From Kurthia massiliensis (GTDB lineage: Bacteria > Bacillota > Bacilli > Bacillales_A > Planococcaceae): DNA of 64,000 nt. Of the stretch, positions 35,362-43,956 are shown one piece after another. Within the stretch, counting starts at the first letter, position 1. Every line of letters starts with the position of its first letter. A program made the translations under genes and the position numbers. The notes beneath the pieces are model-generated. The model searched no databases. It worked only from the letters and a program-made list of their open reading frames with translations, and was not told the origin of the DNA. Location of the stretch: positions 158,102 to 222,101 of the forward strand of contig NZ_HE610998.1 of assembly GCF_000285555.1 (NCBI RefSeq), written 5' to 3'.

Positions 35362-36117
35362 TTAAGTTTCCGCATAAACAGCATTTTTTAATTTTTGCAG
35401 CGCGCGTCTTCTCGTACGTGACACTTGCATTTGAGAGATATTTAATTTCTCTGCCACTTTCGTTTGCGTCAATTCTTCCATATATAATAAATGAATGACG
35501 ACTCTTTCTAAAGGCGAGAGGACAGAAAAAATTTGATTAGCTGTAATCATTTCCTCTGCCTTTTCAAAATCACGATCAATCTCACCGTGTAAATCATAAA
35601 TAGAAGTAGCAGAGCCATCACCAGATCCCGAATCAAGTGGGGTTTCAAGTGAGAGTGCTTTATAACCACTCATAAGCTCCATCGTTTCGAGAATAGCTTC
35701 CTCATCAACCTCTAAATACGTTGCCATTTCAGGAATGGTTGGGGAACGCTCATATTTGACATATAAATCATACAAAGCTTTATTTACGTGTTTATAAAGC
35801 TCTTTCACACGTCTGGGTACGTGCACATCCCACGTTTCATCTCGGAAATACCGTCGTAATTCTCCTAAAATCGTCGGAATTGCGTAACCGATGAAGCGAT
35901 TTTCTGCTGTTAAGTCAAAGCGGTCAATCGCTTTTAATAAACCAAGTACCCCAATTTGCATCAATTCTTCTTTTTCTGGAGAGCTATGACGATATTTATT
36001 AACCAAAGACATGACGAGAGGGTTAAAGTTATGCACTAGTTTTTCCTTTGCTTCGCAATTTCCATTTTGCGCTTCAGCAATCCAGTGCCTTATATTTTCT
36101 TCAGAAGCATAATCCAT
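35362..36117 (-). CDS. sigB: RNA polymerase sigma factor, SigB/SigF type
   Basis: 251 residues with regions 2 (LVNKYRHSSPEKEELMQIGV, FDLTAENRFIGYAIPTILGE), 3 (RSPTIPEMATYLEVDEE) and 4 (LSPLERVVIHLLY, QTKVAEKLNISQMQVSR), matching the sigma-B/F/G group of sigma-70. It directs the general stress response. Unusually, no rsbV/rsbW or other anti-sigma genes are beside it; the neighbours are katE and a MarR-paiA unit. Start after AAAGGAGGATTTACC. I saw no clear sigma-B promoter upstream, so self-activation is not evident. Confidence 0.9.
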   Translation of the reverse strand: MDYASEENIRHWIAEAQNGNCEAKEKLVHNFNPLVMSLVNKYRHSSPEKEELMQIGVLGLLKAIDRFDLTAENRFIGYAIPTILGELRRYFRDETWDVHVPRRVKELYKHVNKALYDLYVKYERSPTIPEMATYLEVDEEAILETMELMSGYKALSLETPLDSGSGDGSATSIYDLHGEIDRDFEKAEEMITANQIFSVLSPLERVVIHLLYMEELTQTKVAEKLNISQMQVSRTRRRALQKLKNAVYAET

Positions 36118-36339
36118 GGTAAATCCTCCTTTGTCACGTTCAATACTTTTACCCTCTTATTTAAAGAAATGTGTAAAAAAGAGGGAAAAGGGTACTTTTA
36201 TCCGTCTCAGCTAAAGTATTATAGGAAAATAAATAGTATAATTTCACATAATAAAAAATACATACGACAAAAGCATTAACGAAAATGTCGATAAAATCTA
36301 TTATTTTAACCAAAATATTACTAAATATACAAAATTAAA

Positions 36340-36354
36340 TGTTGCAAATACAAT
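36340..36354. promoter_or_regulatory. half-conserved MarR operator copy
   Basis: TGTTGCAAATACAAT, an imperfect copy of the palindrome at 36373, 33 bases upstream (about three helical turns). Confidence 0.55.
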
Positions 36355-36372
36355 AAAAAAACGGTAATGTAA

Positions 36373-36388
36373 TGTTGTAAATACAACA
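36373..36388. promoter_or_regulatory. palindromic operator of the MarR-paiA unit
   Basis: TGTTGTAAATACAACA has perfect 7-bp arms (TGTTGTA/TACAACA), 14 bases before the MarR-family start codon. This suggests autoregulation. Confidence 0.7.
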
Positions 36389-36402
36389 AAAAGAGGTGCC
36401 AT

Positions 36403-36855
36403 ATGACGGATATTTTACGCGAAATTGGGATGATTGCACGTGCGCTCGATTCTATTAGTAATATTGAATTTAAAGATTTGCAGCTCACGAAAGGTCAGTA
36501 CTTATATTTGATTCGAATAGGCGAAAATCCAGGGATTATTCAAGAGAAGTTAGCAGAAATGATTAAAGTCGACCGAACGACAGCGGCGCGAGCGATTCAA
36601 AAGTTGGCGCAAAATGGATTTATCGAAAAACGAAACGATCCGCACAATAAAAAAATAAAAAAATTGTATACGACCGAGAAAGGTGAACGTATTTGGCCAT
36701 ATATTGCACGCGAGAATAAATATTCGAACGATATCGCTTTAAGCGGTTTTACAGCACAAGAAATCGACGTCCTAAAGGCGGCATTGTACAAAGTACGTCA
36801 AAACGTTGAAGTCGATTGGGAGCGCGTAAAAAAAGGTCATAAACGTGATTATTAG
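36403..36855 (+). CDS. MarR-family transcriptional regulator
   Basis: 150 residues with the MarR winged helix: PGIIQEKLAEMIKVDRTTAA (recognition region), RAIQKLAQNGFIEKRNDPHN (wing) and KLYTTEKGERI. Members are dimers that bind palindromes and respond to small ligands; a perfect palindrome lies just upstream. It is followed by paiA after ten bases, so it probably controls polyamine acetylation. Start after AAAAGAGGTG. Confidence 0.9.
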   Translation: MTDILREIGMIARALDSISNIEFKDLQLTKGQYLYLIRIGENPGIIQEKLAEMIKVDRTTAARAIQKLAQNGFIEKRNDPHNKKIKKLYTTEKGERIWPYIARENKYSNDIALSGFTAQEIDVLKAALYKVRQNVEVDWERVKKGHKRDY

Positions 36856-36865
36856 AAGGGTACCA

Positions 36866-37372
36866 ATGATTAAACAATGCACAGTAGCAGATATTCCAGC
36901 ACTGCAACAAATTAGCGAAGAAACATTTTACGACACATTCGCTTCACAAAATAGCGAAAAAAATATGCGTGATTATTTAGCGACCGCTTACGTGCCAGAA
37001 AAGTTAACACGAGAGTTAAATACGCCAAATAGTGCTTTTTATTTTCTTTATGAGGAGGACGAGATTGTCGGCTATTTAAAAGTAAATATGCTGCAAGCGC
37101 AATCAGAGCCTATGGGCGACGATCATTTTGAAATTGAACGCATTTATGTCCGACAAGCGTATCAGAAACGTGGCTTCGGGAAAGTGTTAATGAATCATGC
37201 ATTATCACTTGCGAAAGCTGCGGATAAACAATACGTATGGCTAGGTGTATGGGAGAAAAATGAAAACGCGATTGGCTTTTATAAAAAAGTAGGTTTCCAA
37301 CAAGTAGGCGCTCATAACTTCATGATGGGAGATGAAGCGCAAACGGATTTCATTTTAGAAAAAAAGTTATAA
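36866..37372 (+). CDS. paiA: spermidine/spermine N-acetyltransferase PaiA
   Basis: 168 residues, close to Bacillus PaiA throughout: FYDTFASQNSEKNMRDYL, FEIERIYVRQAYQKRGFGK (acetyl-CoA motif A), WLGVWEKNENAIGFYKKVG and GAHNFMMGDEAQTD. PaiA acetylates spermidine and spermine and so lowers free polyamines. ATG 36866 follows AGAAGGGT; a GTG at 36845 in the same frame overlaps the MarR gene. It forms an operon with the MarR gene. Confidence 0.9.
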   Translation: MIKQCTVADIPALQQISEETFYDTFASQNSEKNMRDYLATAYVPEKLTRELNTPNSAFYFLYEEDEIVGYLKVNMLQAQSEPMGDDHFEIERIYVRQAYQKRGFGKVLMNHALSLAKAADKQYVWLGVWEKNENAIGFYKKVGFQQVGAHNFMMGDEAQTDFILEKKL

Positions 37373-37494
37373 ACAATATGCTAGTAGAATAAAGATATAA
37401 ATATTCTTATAAAACATTTAAAATGAATAGATTTTCATTGTTTTAAAACGTTCTTTTTCGCTATAATTCAAATTATTTAAAGGAGCGTATATAC

Positions 37495-38315
37495 ATGACA
37501 AAAACCCCCCATATCGTTGATGGTGCTTGGTTAGAAGCGCATTTAGAAGATGACAACTTACGCATTATTGATGCATCAACATTTTTAAAAATTCCAGAAG
37601 AAGGTTACCTAGAAATTTGGTCAGGTGCGGAAGCGGCAAAGCACCATTTACGATTGCGCCACGCGAACAATTTTTAAAAGCAGTTGCGCCACTTGGTATT
37701 ACGAAAGATACGGCTATTGTGATTTATGACCGCGGTCCATTAGTGAACGTAGACGTTTTAGCGTCAGATTGGTCAGCACGTCTTCGTTGGCAGTTAAAGT
37801 ACGAAGGCTTCGACAATGTTGCTGTGCTTGACGGCGGTTTCCGCAAATGGAAATTAGACGGACGTGTAACGGAATCTGGTGAAAAACAAGTGATGCCGAC
37901 AACGTTTGAATTTGAACGTCGCCCTGAATTAATCGTTACAAAAGAAGATGTAAAAGCAGCGATGAATGATGAAAATGTAATTTTAATTAATAGCTTATCA
38001 GAAGCGGATTTCCGTGGAGAAACGACGACGTACCCACGCCCTGGTCACATTCCAGGTAGTAAAAATGCGTTCTTCGGTAGTCACTCAAATCCAGAAACAC
38101 GCTTACTGTTTGAAGATGATGTATTACGTGCAACATTCGAAAAAATAGGCGCACTAGATCCAACGAAAAAAGTGATCACATATTGTGGTGGCGGTATTGC
38201 AGCAACTTGGAATGCATTATTACTCAATAAACTTGGTCAAGAAAATGTTGCGGTATATGATGGCTCTATGAATGAATGGGCAGCAGATCCATCTTGTCCG
38301 CTTGTTACTTTATAA
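37495..38315 (+). pseudogene. sulfurtransferase (rhodanese), disrupted by an internal deletion with frameshift
   Basis: Two overlapping frames code one protein. Frame 1 (37495-37677) gives the start IVDGAWLEAHLEDDNLRIID up to EIWSGAEA. Frame 2 (from about 37640 to 38315) resumes at GKAPFTIAPREQFLKAV and contains both remaining rhodanese parts, including the active-site loop TYCGGGIAATWNALLL. Compared with typical two-domain rhodaneses, some 20-25 residues around a GHIPGA motif are missing at the join, so this is a real deletion not a base-call slip. The second domain remains open and might still be made, but no good internal start is seen. Confidence 0.85.
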
Positions 38316-38320
38316 AGTGT

Positions 38321-38353
38321 AAAACTTAGTGTCTATTGGCACTAAGTTTTTTT
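38321..38353 (+). terminator. terminator
   Basis: AACTTAGTG/CACTAAGTT stem followed by seven T. Confidence 0.88.
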
Positions 38354-38381
38354 GTGTAAAATAATGGGTGGAGGGGATTTT

Positions 38382-39191
38382 ATGAATATCGGTTTTTACG
38401 GTGCAGGTAAAGTCGGCACGTCACTTGCGATTTACTTTAAGCAACAAGGATTAGCAGTTAGTGGTTTTTATAGTCGCAATGCGGCACAAGCGAAAGAAAG
38501 TGCGACGTTATCAGCAACAGCAGCATTTTCAACGATAGAGGCACTCGTTAAACAGAGCGACTGGATTTTTATAACTGTGTCTGATACATATATTGAACAT
38601 GTCGCAGCACAACTGATGCCACATTTACAGCATCACGTTTTATTCCATTGTTCAGGCGCGGCACCAAGTCACATTTTACAAGTACCAAATGCTTACGCGT
38701 TCCACCCATTATATGCATTTCCATCTAAAGAAACGCCATTAAATGAACAAGTGCTTTTTACGTTAGAAGGTAGTCCAAATGTGGAAGCAATCAAGCAACA
38801 ACTCGCCACGCTTGGCAATCCAATTCAAATCATTGAAGCACATCAAAAAGCGAAGTATCATGCGGCATGTGTGATGGTGAGCAATTTTGTCAATGGACTC
38901 GTCTATGCAGGACAACAAATGTTTGAAAGCATCGGTTTTTCTGAAGAAACGGCGACACAAGCGTATAAGCATTTATTTTGGCAAAATGCGCAAAATATTT
39001 TTGAACGAGGCGCAGTAGCGGCATTAACAGGACCAATTGAGCGAAATGATGTTACAACGATTGAAAAACATTTACAAGCGCTAGAAGCTTCTGAAAAAGA
39101 GGTTTATGCAACATTAGCGAAACTCGTTATCGATACAGCCCAAGTAAAATATCCTGCGCAATCATATGATGTTTTAAAGAGGAAATTTTAA
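38382..39191 (+). CDS. Rossmann-fold protein with DUF2520
   Basis: 269 residues. An N-terminal NAD(P)-binding Rossmann fold (IGFYGAGKVGTSLAIYF) as in ketopantoate reductase or F420-dependent oxidoreductases, followed by a helical domain of the DUF2520 type (KYHAACVMVSNFVNGLVYAG, then LTGPIERND). Enzymatic role not established. ATG 38382 follows GGAGGGG; the frame is open from 38352. The pan genes at 52 kb lack panE, and this fold family includes ketopantoate-reductase relatives, but LTGPIxRND is typical of DUF2520, so I do not call it PanE. Confidence 0.82.
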   Translation: MNIGFYGAGKVGTSLAIYFKQQGLAVSGFYSRNAAQAKESATLSATAAFSTIEALVKQSDWIFITVSDTYIEHVAAQLMPHLQHHVLFHCSGAAPSHILQVPNAYAFHPLYAFPSKETPLNEQVLFTLEGSPNVEAIKQQLATLGNPIQIIEAHQKAKYHAACVMVSNFVNGLVYAGQQMFESIGFSEETATQAYKHLFWQNAQNIFERGAVAALTGPIERNDVTTIEKHLQALEASEKEVYATLAKLVIDTAQVKYPAQSYDVLKRKF

Positions 39192-39352
39192 TATAGAGTA
39201 ATATTTGTAAAAGCCTAATATATGTTAGGTTTTTATATTATTATACAATTATAAAATTATATATTTATAAATATATAAAAATAGTTTGACAATTCAGAAA
39301 ATTATAATTAATATTATTGAAGTTACATTATTTATAACAAAGGGGTGATTGT

Positions 39353-40672
39353 GTGAAAAATTTCAAAATTTTAATGGCCAGTATGATTGGTTCTATCATT
39401 GAATGGTACGATTTTTACTTATATGGGACAGCAACGAGTTTAGTTTTTGCGACGCTGTATTTCCCATCAGGTAATCCAACCGTTTCCTTGCTCGTAGCTT
39501 TTGCAACATTCGGAGCAGGATATGCGGCGCGACCGATTGGTAGTATTTTATTCGGGCACTTCGGTGATAAAATTGGCCGGAAAGCATCGTTGATGTTGAC
39601 GTTAATGGGGATGGGTGGTAGCTCATTTTTGATTGGATTGTTACCTACATATGCACAAATAGGTATTATCGCACCAGCACTACTCGTATTTTTACGTTTA
39701 GTACAAGGTTTAGCTCTCGGTGGTGAATGGGGCGGTGCAGTATTATTAGCGACAGAAAGTGCCAAAAAAGGCGTCCGCGGTTTATTCGGTTCGATTCCAC
39801 AGTTAGGCGTACCAATTGGTTTAATTATCGGTACATTTAGCTTTACATTCATCGGTTCTATTACGACGAATGAAGCGTTTATGTCATGGGGATGGCGTAT
39901 TCCATTTTTATTTAGTGCTGTATTAATTGCACTTGGCTTATGGATTCGTAACGGTGTTGATGAAACGCCCGAATTTAAAGAGCGCCAAGAAAAAGGTGAC
40001 ATCGAGAAGTTTCCAGTCGCGACGTTATTTAAACATCACACGAAAGACGTATTCCGCATTATCGGTTTAAAATTAGGTGATGGGTTATTCAACGTATTTA
40101 GTATGTCGTTTATTTTAACGTATGCAACAGTTTACTTAAATTATACACGTGAGGAAGCACTATATGGTGTGTTAATTGGCTGTGTGGCTATGATGTTTAC
40201 GATTCCAATTGTCGGTTATTTATCAGACTATATCGGGCGTAAAACAATTTATATTATCGGTGTAACGATCTTATTACTCGGCGTATATCCGTACTTTTAT
40301 GCTGTCGATCATGGTGGTACCATTTTCTACGTTGCACAAATTGTATTATTAGGTGTCGTTTGGGGTATGGTCTTTGCGACACAAGGAACATTTTTCTCGG
40401 AATTATTCCCGGCAAATATTCGATATACAGGCTTATCATTAAGCTATCAAATTGCTGCAGCAATTGCTGGTTTCGGCCCGATGATGTGGACAGCGTTAGG
40501 TAGTAAGTACGGCGCTTCTCCAATTGCTTTCGGTACATTTATGGCAATTGGGTTAGTCATTTCATTATTAATGACGATTTTTGCAGCACCAGATACACGT
40601 AAGCAATCTCATTACTCCGATATTCAAGAACGGGATGAAGAAGAAAAAACATTACAAACGGTGCAATCTTAA
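39353..40672 (+). CDS. MFS transporter, metabolite:H+ symporter (MHS) family
   Basis: 439 residues with 12 hydrophobic segments. SIIEWYDFYLYGTATSL in helix 1, GHFGDKIGRKASLMLTL in the loop 2-3 and GLALGGEWGGAVLLATE in helix 5 are diagnostic of the ProP/KgtP/ShiA group. It imports a carboxylate, betaine or similar metabolite with protons; the substrate is unclear. GTG start after AAAGGGGTGA. Convergent with the small membrane-protein gene. Confidence 0.9.
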   Translation: MKNFKILMASMIGSIIEWYDFYLYGTATSLVFATLYFPSGNPTVSLLVAFATFGAGYAARPIGSILFGHFGDKIGRKASLMLTLMGMGGSSFLIGLLPTYAQIGIIAPALLVFLRLVQGLALGGEWGGAVLLATESAKKGVRGLFGSIPQLGVPIGLIIGTFSFTFIGSITTNEAFMSWGWRIPFLFSAVLIALGLWIRNGVDETPEFKERQEKGDIEKFPVATLFKHHTKDVFRIIGLKLGDGLFNVFSMSFILTYATVYLNYTREEALYGVLIGCVAMMFTIPIVGYLSDYIGRKTIYIIGVTILLLGVYPYFYAVDHGGTIFYVAQIVLLGVVWGMVFATQGTFFSELFPANIRYTGLSLSYQIAAAIAGFGPMMWTALGSKYGASPIAFGTFMAIGLVISLLMTIFAAPDTRKQSHYSDIQERDEEEKTLQTVQS

Positions 40673-40679
40673 TATGATA

Positions 40680-40716
40680 AAAAACTCGTCCGATGTTATC
40701 GTCGGACGAGTTTTTG
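40680..40716. terminator. bidirectional terminator
   Basis: AAAACTCGTCCGA/TCGGACGAGTTTT with an 8-base loop. Confidence 0.92.
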
Positions 40717-40723
40717 TTTAGTA

Positions 40724-40999
40724 TTATATAATTGAAAAAATTAAACATGAAAAGATAAACAATGCCATCGCAAAAACAAACACGCGCTTATATGGGATTT
40801 TTTCAGTAACCCATATTAACTTATCGAATAGTAATGTGAAGCCTACATTTGTTATTAAAACTGTTGACACTAAAAACGTGATTGTAGCAATAAAATTTAT
40901 GACCCCCGAACCCGGTATTGAAAATAGCATTAAAACACTAATTAAAAATAAAATAACCCCTACGACAGTTAGCATACACCCACTAAACCTTCTAGACAT
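40724..40999 (-). CDS. small membrane protein
   Basis: 91 residues with three hydrophobic segments (about 8-28, 33-55 and 70-90). Excellent ribosome-binding site (AGGAGGGGAAC). No family recognised. Confidence 0.65.
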   Translation of the reverse strand: MSRRFSGCMLTVVGVILFLISVLMLFSIPGSGVINFIATITFLVSTVLITNVGFTLLFDKLIWVTEKIPYKRVFVFAMALFIFSCLIFSII

Positions 41000-41100
41000 A
41001 TGTTCCCCTCCTAATGCTATCGATTTACACGTCTGCCGCCCCTATGAATAGCACGTTTTTAAAACGATCGTTATGAATAACCATACCTTTTTCTCACGAC

Positions 41101-41134
41101 AAAAAAACCCCTTAGAAATCAATCCTAAGAGGCT
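41101..41134 (-). terminator. terminator of the SDR gene
   Basis: CCCCTTAG (41108-41115) pairs with CTAAGAGG (41125-41132); seven T on the minus strand. Confidence 0.85.
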
Positions 41135-41147
41135 AACGTGCAACGAA

Positions 41148-41873
41148 TTAGTAAGGGTTTGTACCTAAAATTGTTGCTTGTTTGATGTAAATGCGGTTTG
41201 GTAATTTTAATTGGTTCACGATTACTTCTGCAAGATCTTCAGGTTGCATCATACGATCAACTTTTGCTTCGTCGATTAAACCAGATTCACGTGCAAGCTC
41301 TGTTACAACAGTACTTGGTGCAAGTGCTGTTACGCGAATGTTGTTGCGGCGTACTTCTTGTGCTAACGATTCTGTTAAACCGATAATACCGAATTTAGCA
41401 GCTGAGTAAGCTGTAGAAGTGGCAGCCCCATTTAAACCGTTTGTAGAAGAGATGTTAATAACATCACCTTCGTTTTTCTCGATTAATTGAGGTAGCACCG
41501 CGCGTGTTACGTAGTATGTACCTTTGATACCTGTATCAACAATTTTTGTCCACGTTTCAGGATCTTGTTCGACTAATTTACCGAAGCCACCCATACCTGC
41601 ATTGTTGATTAAAATATCTGCTTGACCGATTGTATCTGTTAAAGTAGCGATTGCTGCTTCTACTTCTGATTGGTTTGTAACGTCAGCAGTTGCGAATGCA
41701 GCTTTACCACCATTTTTTGTAATTGCTTCTGCAACTTCTTTTACTTGTGCTTCTGTACGCGCAAGTAAACCTACTGTTACGCCTTCTTTTGCTAATGCTT
41801 CTGCTACGGCGCGACCGATACCACGACCTGCTCCTGTAACAAATGCAGTTTTACCTTTTAAATTTTGTGCCAT
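41148..41873 (-). CDS. FabG-like 3-oxoacyl reductase (SDR)
   Basis: 241 residues: TGAGRGIGRAVAEALAKEG for dinucleotide binding, NNAGMGG, catalytic Ser in NISSTNG, YSAAKFG. Very like the YoxD/FabG group that acts on ketones or oxoacyl groups. An arginine after the second strand (LLARTEAQ) favours NADPH. Not in a fatty-acid operon, so it is probably an accessory reductase. Start after AGGAAAGGAATGAG. Confidence 0.88.
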   Translation of the reverse strand: MAQNLKGKTAFVTGAGRGIGRAVAEALAKEGVTVGLLARTEAQVKEVAEAITKNGGKAAFATADVTNQSEVEAAIATLTDTIGQADILINNAGMGGFGKLVEQDPETWTKIVDTGIKGTYYVTRAVLPQLIEKNEGDVINISSTNGLNGAATSTAYSAAKFGIIGLTESLAQEVRRNNIRVTALAPSTVVTELARESGLIDEAKVDRMMQPEDLAEVIVNQLKLPNRIYIKQATILGTNPY

Positions 41874-42045
41874 TTAGCTCATTCCTTTCCTGCTAGTTTT
41901 TTTATTATATACGTTTTTTCCTAATTTGAAAAATATAAAAGCTTTTTATGTTTAAAATGATAAAAATTTGTCAATAAAATAGAGTAGATGTGAAAAATCA
42001 ATTACAAATGTAAAGACATGAATGATTAAAATAAGGAGGGTTTTA

Positions 42046-42228
42046 GTGGATATTCAAAAATATGATGCTTCAAAACAACGTGTAACATTAGAATTTTCAT
42101 CAGAAGAATGGGAGCAGGTGTGTCAACTATTGAAAGGGCAACGTTATGAACAAACAATGCCTGATAAAATCCTATCGATCGCTTCACATATCGAAATGCA
42201 AGCTGCTCACGTTGTAGCGCAGCGATAA
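42046..42228 (+). CDS. small acidic protein, tandem paralogue 1
   Basis: 60 residues starting with GTG at 42046, five bases after AAGGAGGG. It aligns with the next small protein (KYDASKQRVTLEFSSEEWEQ against TYNHAKQKILLEMSEDEFRE). No known domain; helical C-terminus. Not seen elsewhere in the window. Confidence 0.6.
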   Translation: MDIQKYDASKQRVTLEFSSEEWEQVCQLLKGQRYEQTMPDKILSIASHIEMQAAHVVAQR

Positions 42229-42252
42229 TTTACGAAGAAATTGGGTGAAGCT

Positions 42253-42426
42253 ATGTATTTGAAAACATACAATCATGCAAAACAAAAAATATTACTCGAA
42301 ATGAGCGAAGATGAGTTCAGGGAATTGTGCCGTATATTAGAGACATATCAGATGTCACAAGAGGCAATGGAACAACTACAGCTCATCAAATATCAACGAG
42401 AAGAAAAGCAAAAGTGTGACAACTGA
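42253..42426 (+). CDS. small acidic protein, tandem paralogue 2
   Basis: 57 residues starting MYLKTYNHAKQK, 24 bases after the stop of its paralogue. The two proteins share the pattern K-x-Y-x4-KQ-x3-LE-x-S-x2-E then C-x2-L. Both probably arose by duplication and are co-transcribed. Function unknown. Confidence 0.6.
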   Translation: MYLKTYNHAKQKILLEMSEDEFRELCRILETYQMSQEAMEQLQLIKYQREEKQKCDN

Positions 42427-42450
42427 GTGTCGACAGGACGCTCTTTTTTT
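42425..42450 (+). terminator. terminator
   Basis: GAGTGTC/GACGCTC stem (one T-G pair) followed by eight T; it overlaps the stop codon of the second small gene. Confidence 0.85.
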
Positions 42451-42491
42451 GTGCAAGCGTGCTATAATTTAACGTATAAGGGGGCGATAAA

Positions 42492-43922
42492 ATGGAAGCA
42501 AAAATCATCGCAAATGCCTTCAATGCATTGTCAGGAGATCCATTACGCCAAGTTTATAGTATGTATGTCGAAATGACATCACTCGATCTATTCGGCTCCG
42601 CTTGGAATAAAGAATTAGAAGAAGCGATGGCATTGCAAACGAAAAAATTAGCGACACAAAGTGAGGAAGAAATTCGCTTGCAGCTCGTACTCCAGTTACT
42701 GCAAACGACGAACCAACGTGCAGTCGCTTTACAAGACGACCAAGCATATGAATTGGCTTGTGCGCGCCTACTAGGTATGACAGGCGCGACAACGATTAAT
42801 ACGCTTATCCAACAAACGTGGCAAACGTTGATTGAAAATATCGCACACGAATGGCAGCTGTTATCACAAATGGAACGTAGCCATTTGGCAAAAGATATTT
42901 TTAACTATGTAACAACATTTTCAGTAGAAAAACGCGATGCCTTGCAACAAGCGCTTCAAATGCCGCAAATGACGTCAAGACATTTAGAACAAGCACTTAG
43001 CGAACGTGGAATTGTTGAGTCATTACAAACGATTGAGGAGCAATTCGGTCTCGATATTTATCCGATTGTGATTAACAGTGTGGCGGATCTTGAAAAAATT
43101 GATATCCCCCTCGGCTTTTTTACGTTAGTAAAACATCGCGCAGTTGCGGCTGTTTCAGGAAGCTTTTTAACGTATCGTATTTCGAATAAATCGATGAAGC
43201 GTCAAATGATTCCAGCGATTATTGTACAAGTCGCTTTGCCATATATGCTTGCGAAACAACCAGCTGTTACACGTTTCGTACAGCAACGCTGGGAAAACAT
43301 TGTGCGCTACTATGAAAAATTATCGAAAGCATTGACACAAGTCGATACACAGCACAAAGATGCACAATTAGCGATTCAAACATTAGATGAATTAACGCAT
43401 ATTTTAGCTGATAAAATACAAGCAGAACGACAGCAAATCGCTAAAGCGGAAGAACAAACGTATGATTTGCTGACGACAGTAGTAGATATTCCGACGTTAG
43501 AACCTTATACGTCCATCGTGCGTAAACTACGTGCGGATATCGACCGTCTCGATCGTTTACAAGATACGACTGTCGTGACGCATCGTTTATTAGATAAAGT
43601 AAAATCAGCGACGAAAAAGTTAGAGCATCGTGCGAAAGTAAAAACGATGAACCATACGCTCACAAAAACGCTCGAAAAGATGTCGGTCGCATTACTCGAA
43701 AAACAAGTGCCTTTTGATGGGAACGTGCAGCTACAATATAATGATGCACGTACGCATATTCAACAATATGAAGAAGAACAACAATTGGTTGCGCAAAAAA
43801 TACAGCGCAAAACAGACGATATTCGACAATGTATCGCGCAATATGAAAAACTAGAGCAACAAATGTTTGAGTTGGAAACCCGTTATCCAATGATCCGTAC
43901 GTTATTTGCTGTGAATGCTTAA
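42492..43922 (+). CDS. large unrecognised protein with central hydrophobic region and coiled coil
   Basis: 476 residues. Residues ~1-190 are helical and charged. A moderately hydrophobic stretch at ~205-260 (GFFTLVKHRAVAAVSGSF and MIPAIIVQVALPYMLA) may touch the membrane. The rest (~285-470) is a long heptad-rich coiled coil. No catalytic motif recognised. Start after AAGGGGGCG. It is convergent with another unknown protein of similar size and composition (45123-43954); the two may belong together. Confidence 0.6.
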   Translation: MEAKIIANAFNALSGDPLRQVYSMYVEMTSLDLFGSAWNKELEEAMALQTKKLATQSEEEIRLQLVLQLLQTTNQRAVALQDDQAYELACARLLGMTGATTINTLIQQTWQTLIENIAHEWQLLSQMERSHLAKDIFNYVTTFSVEKRDALQQALQMPQMTSRHLEQALSERGIVESLQTIEEQFGLDIYPIVINSVADLEKIDIPLGFFTLVKHRAVAAVSGSFLTYRISNKSMKRQMIPAIIVQVALPYMLAKQPAVTRFVQQRWENIVRYYEKLSKALTQVDTQHKDAQLAIQTLDELTHILADKIQAERQQIAKAEEQTYDLLTTVVDIPTLEPYTSIVRKLRADIDRLDRLQDTTVVTHRLLDKVKSATKKLEHRAKVKTMNHTLTKTLEKMSVALLEKQVPFDGNVQLQYNDARTHIQQYEEEQQLVAQKIQRKTDDIRQCIAQYEKLEQQMFELETRYPMIRTLFAVNA

Positions 43923-43956
43923 AAGGAGGAACCAAAATGGTGTCCTCCTTTTTTTA
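43921..43956. terminator. bidirectional terminator
   Basis: AAAAGGAGGA/TCCTCCTTTT stem with a T run; shared by convergent genes. Confidence 0.9.

Noticed and set aside
36118..36200. Sigma-B promoter driving sigB itself
   Set aside because: GGGTAA is present on the minus strand, but no GTTT-type -35 box is found 12-15 bases upstream.
38382..39191. panE (ketopantoate reductase) completing the pan pathway
   Set aside because: The C-terminal domain has DUF2520 marks (LTGPIxRND), not the PanE catalytic Lys-Asn-Ser pattern, and it is 13 kb from panBCD.
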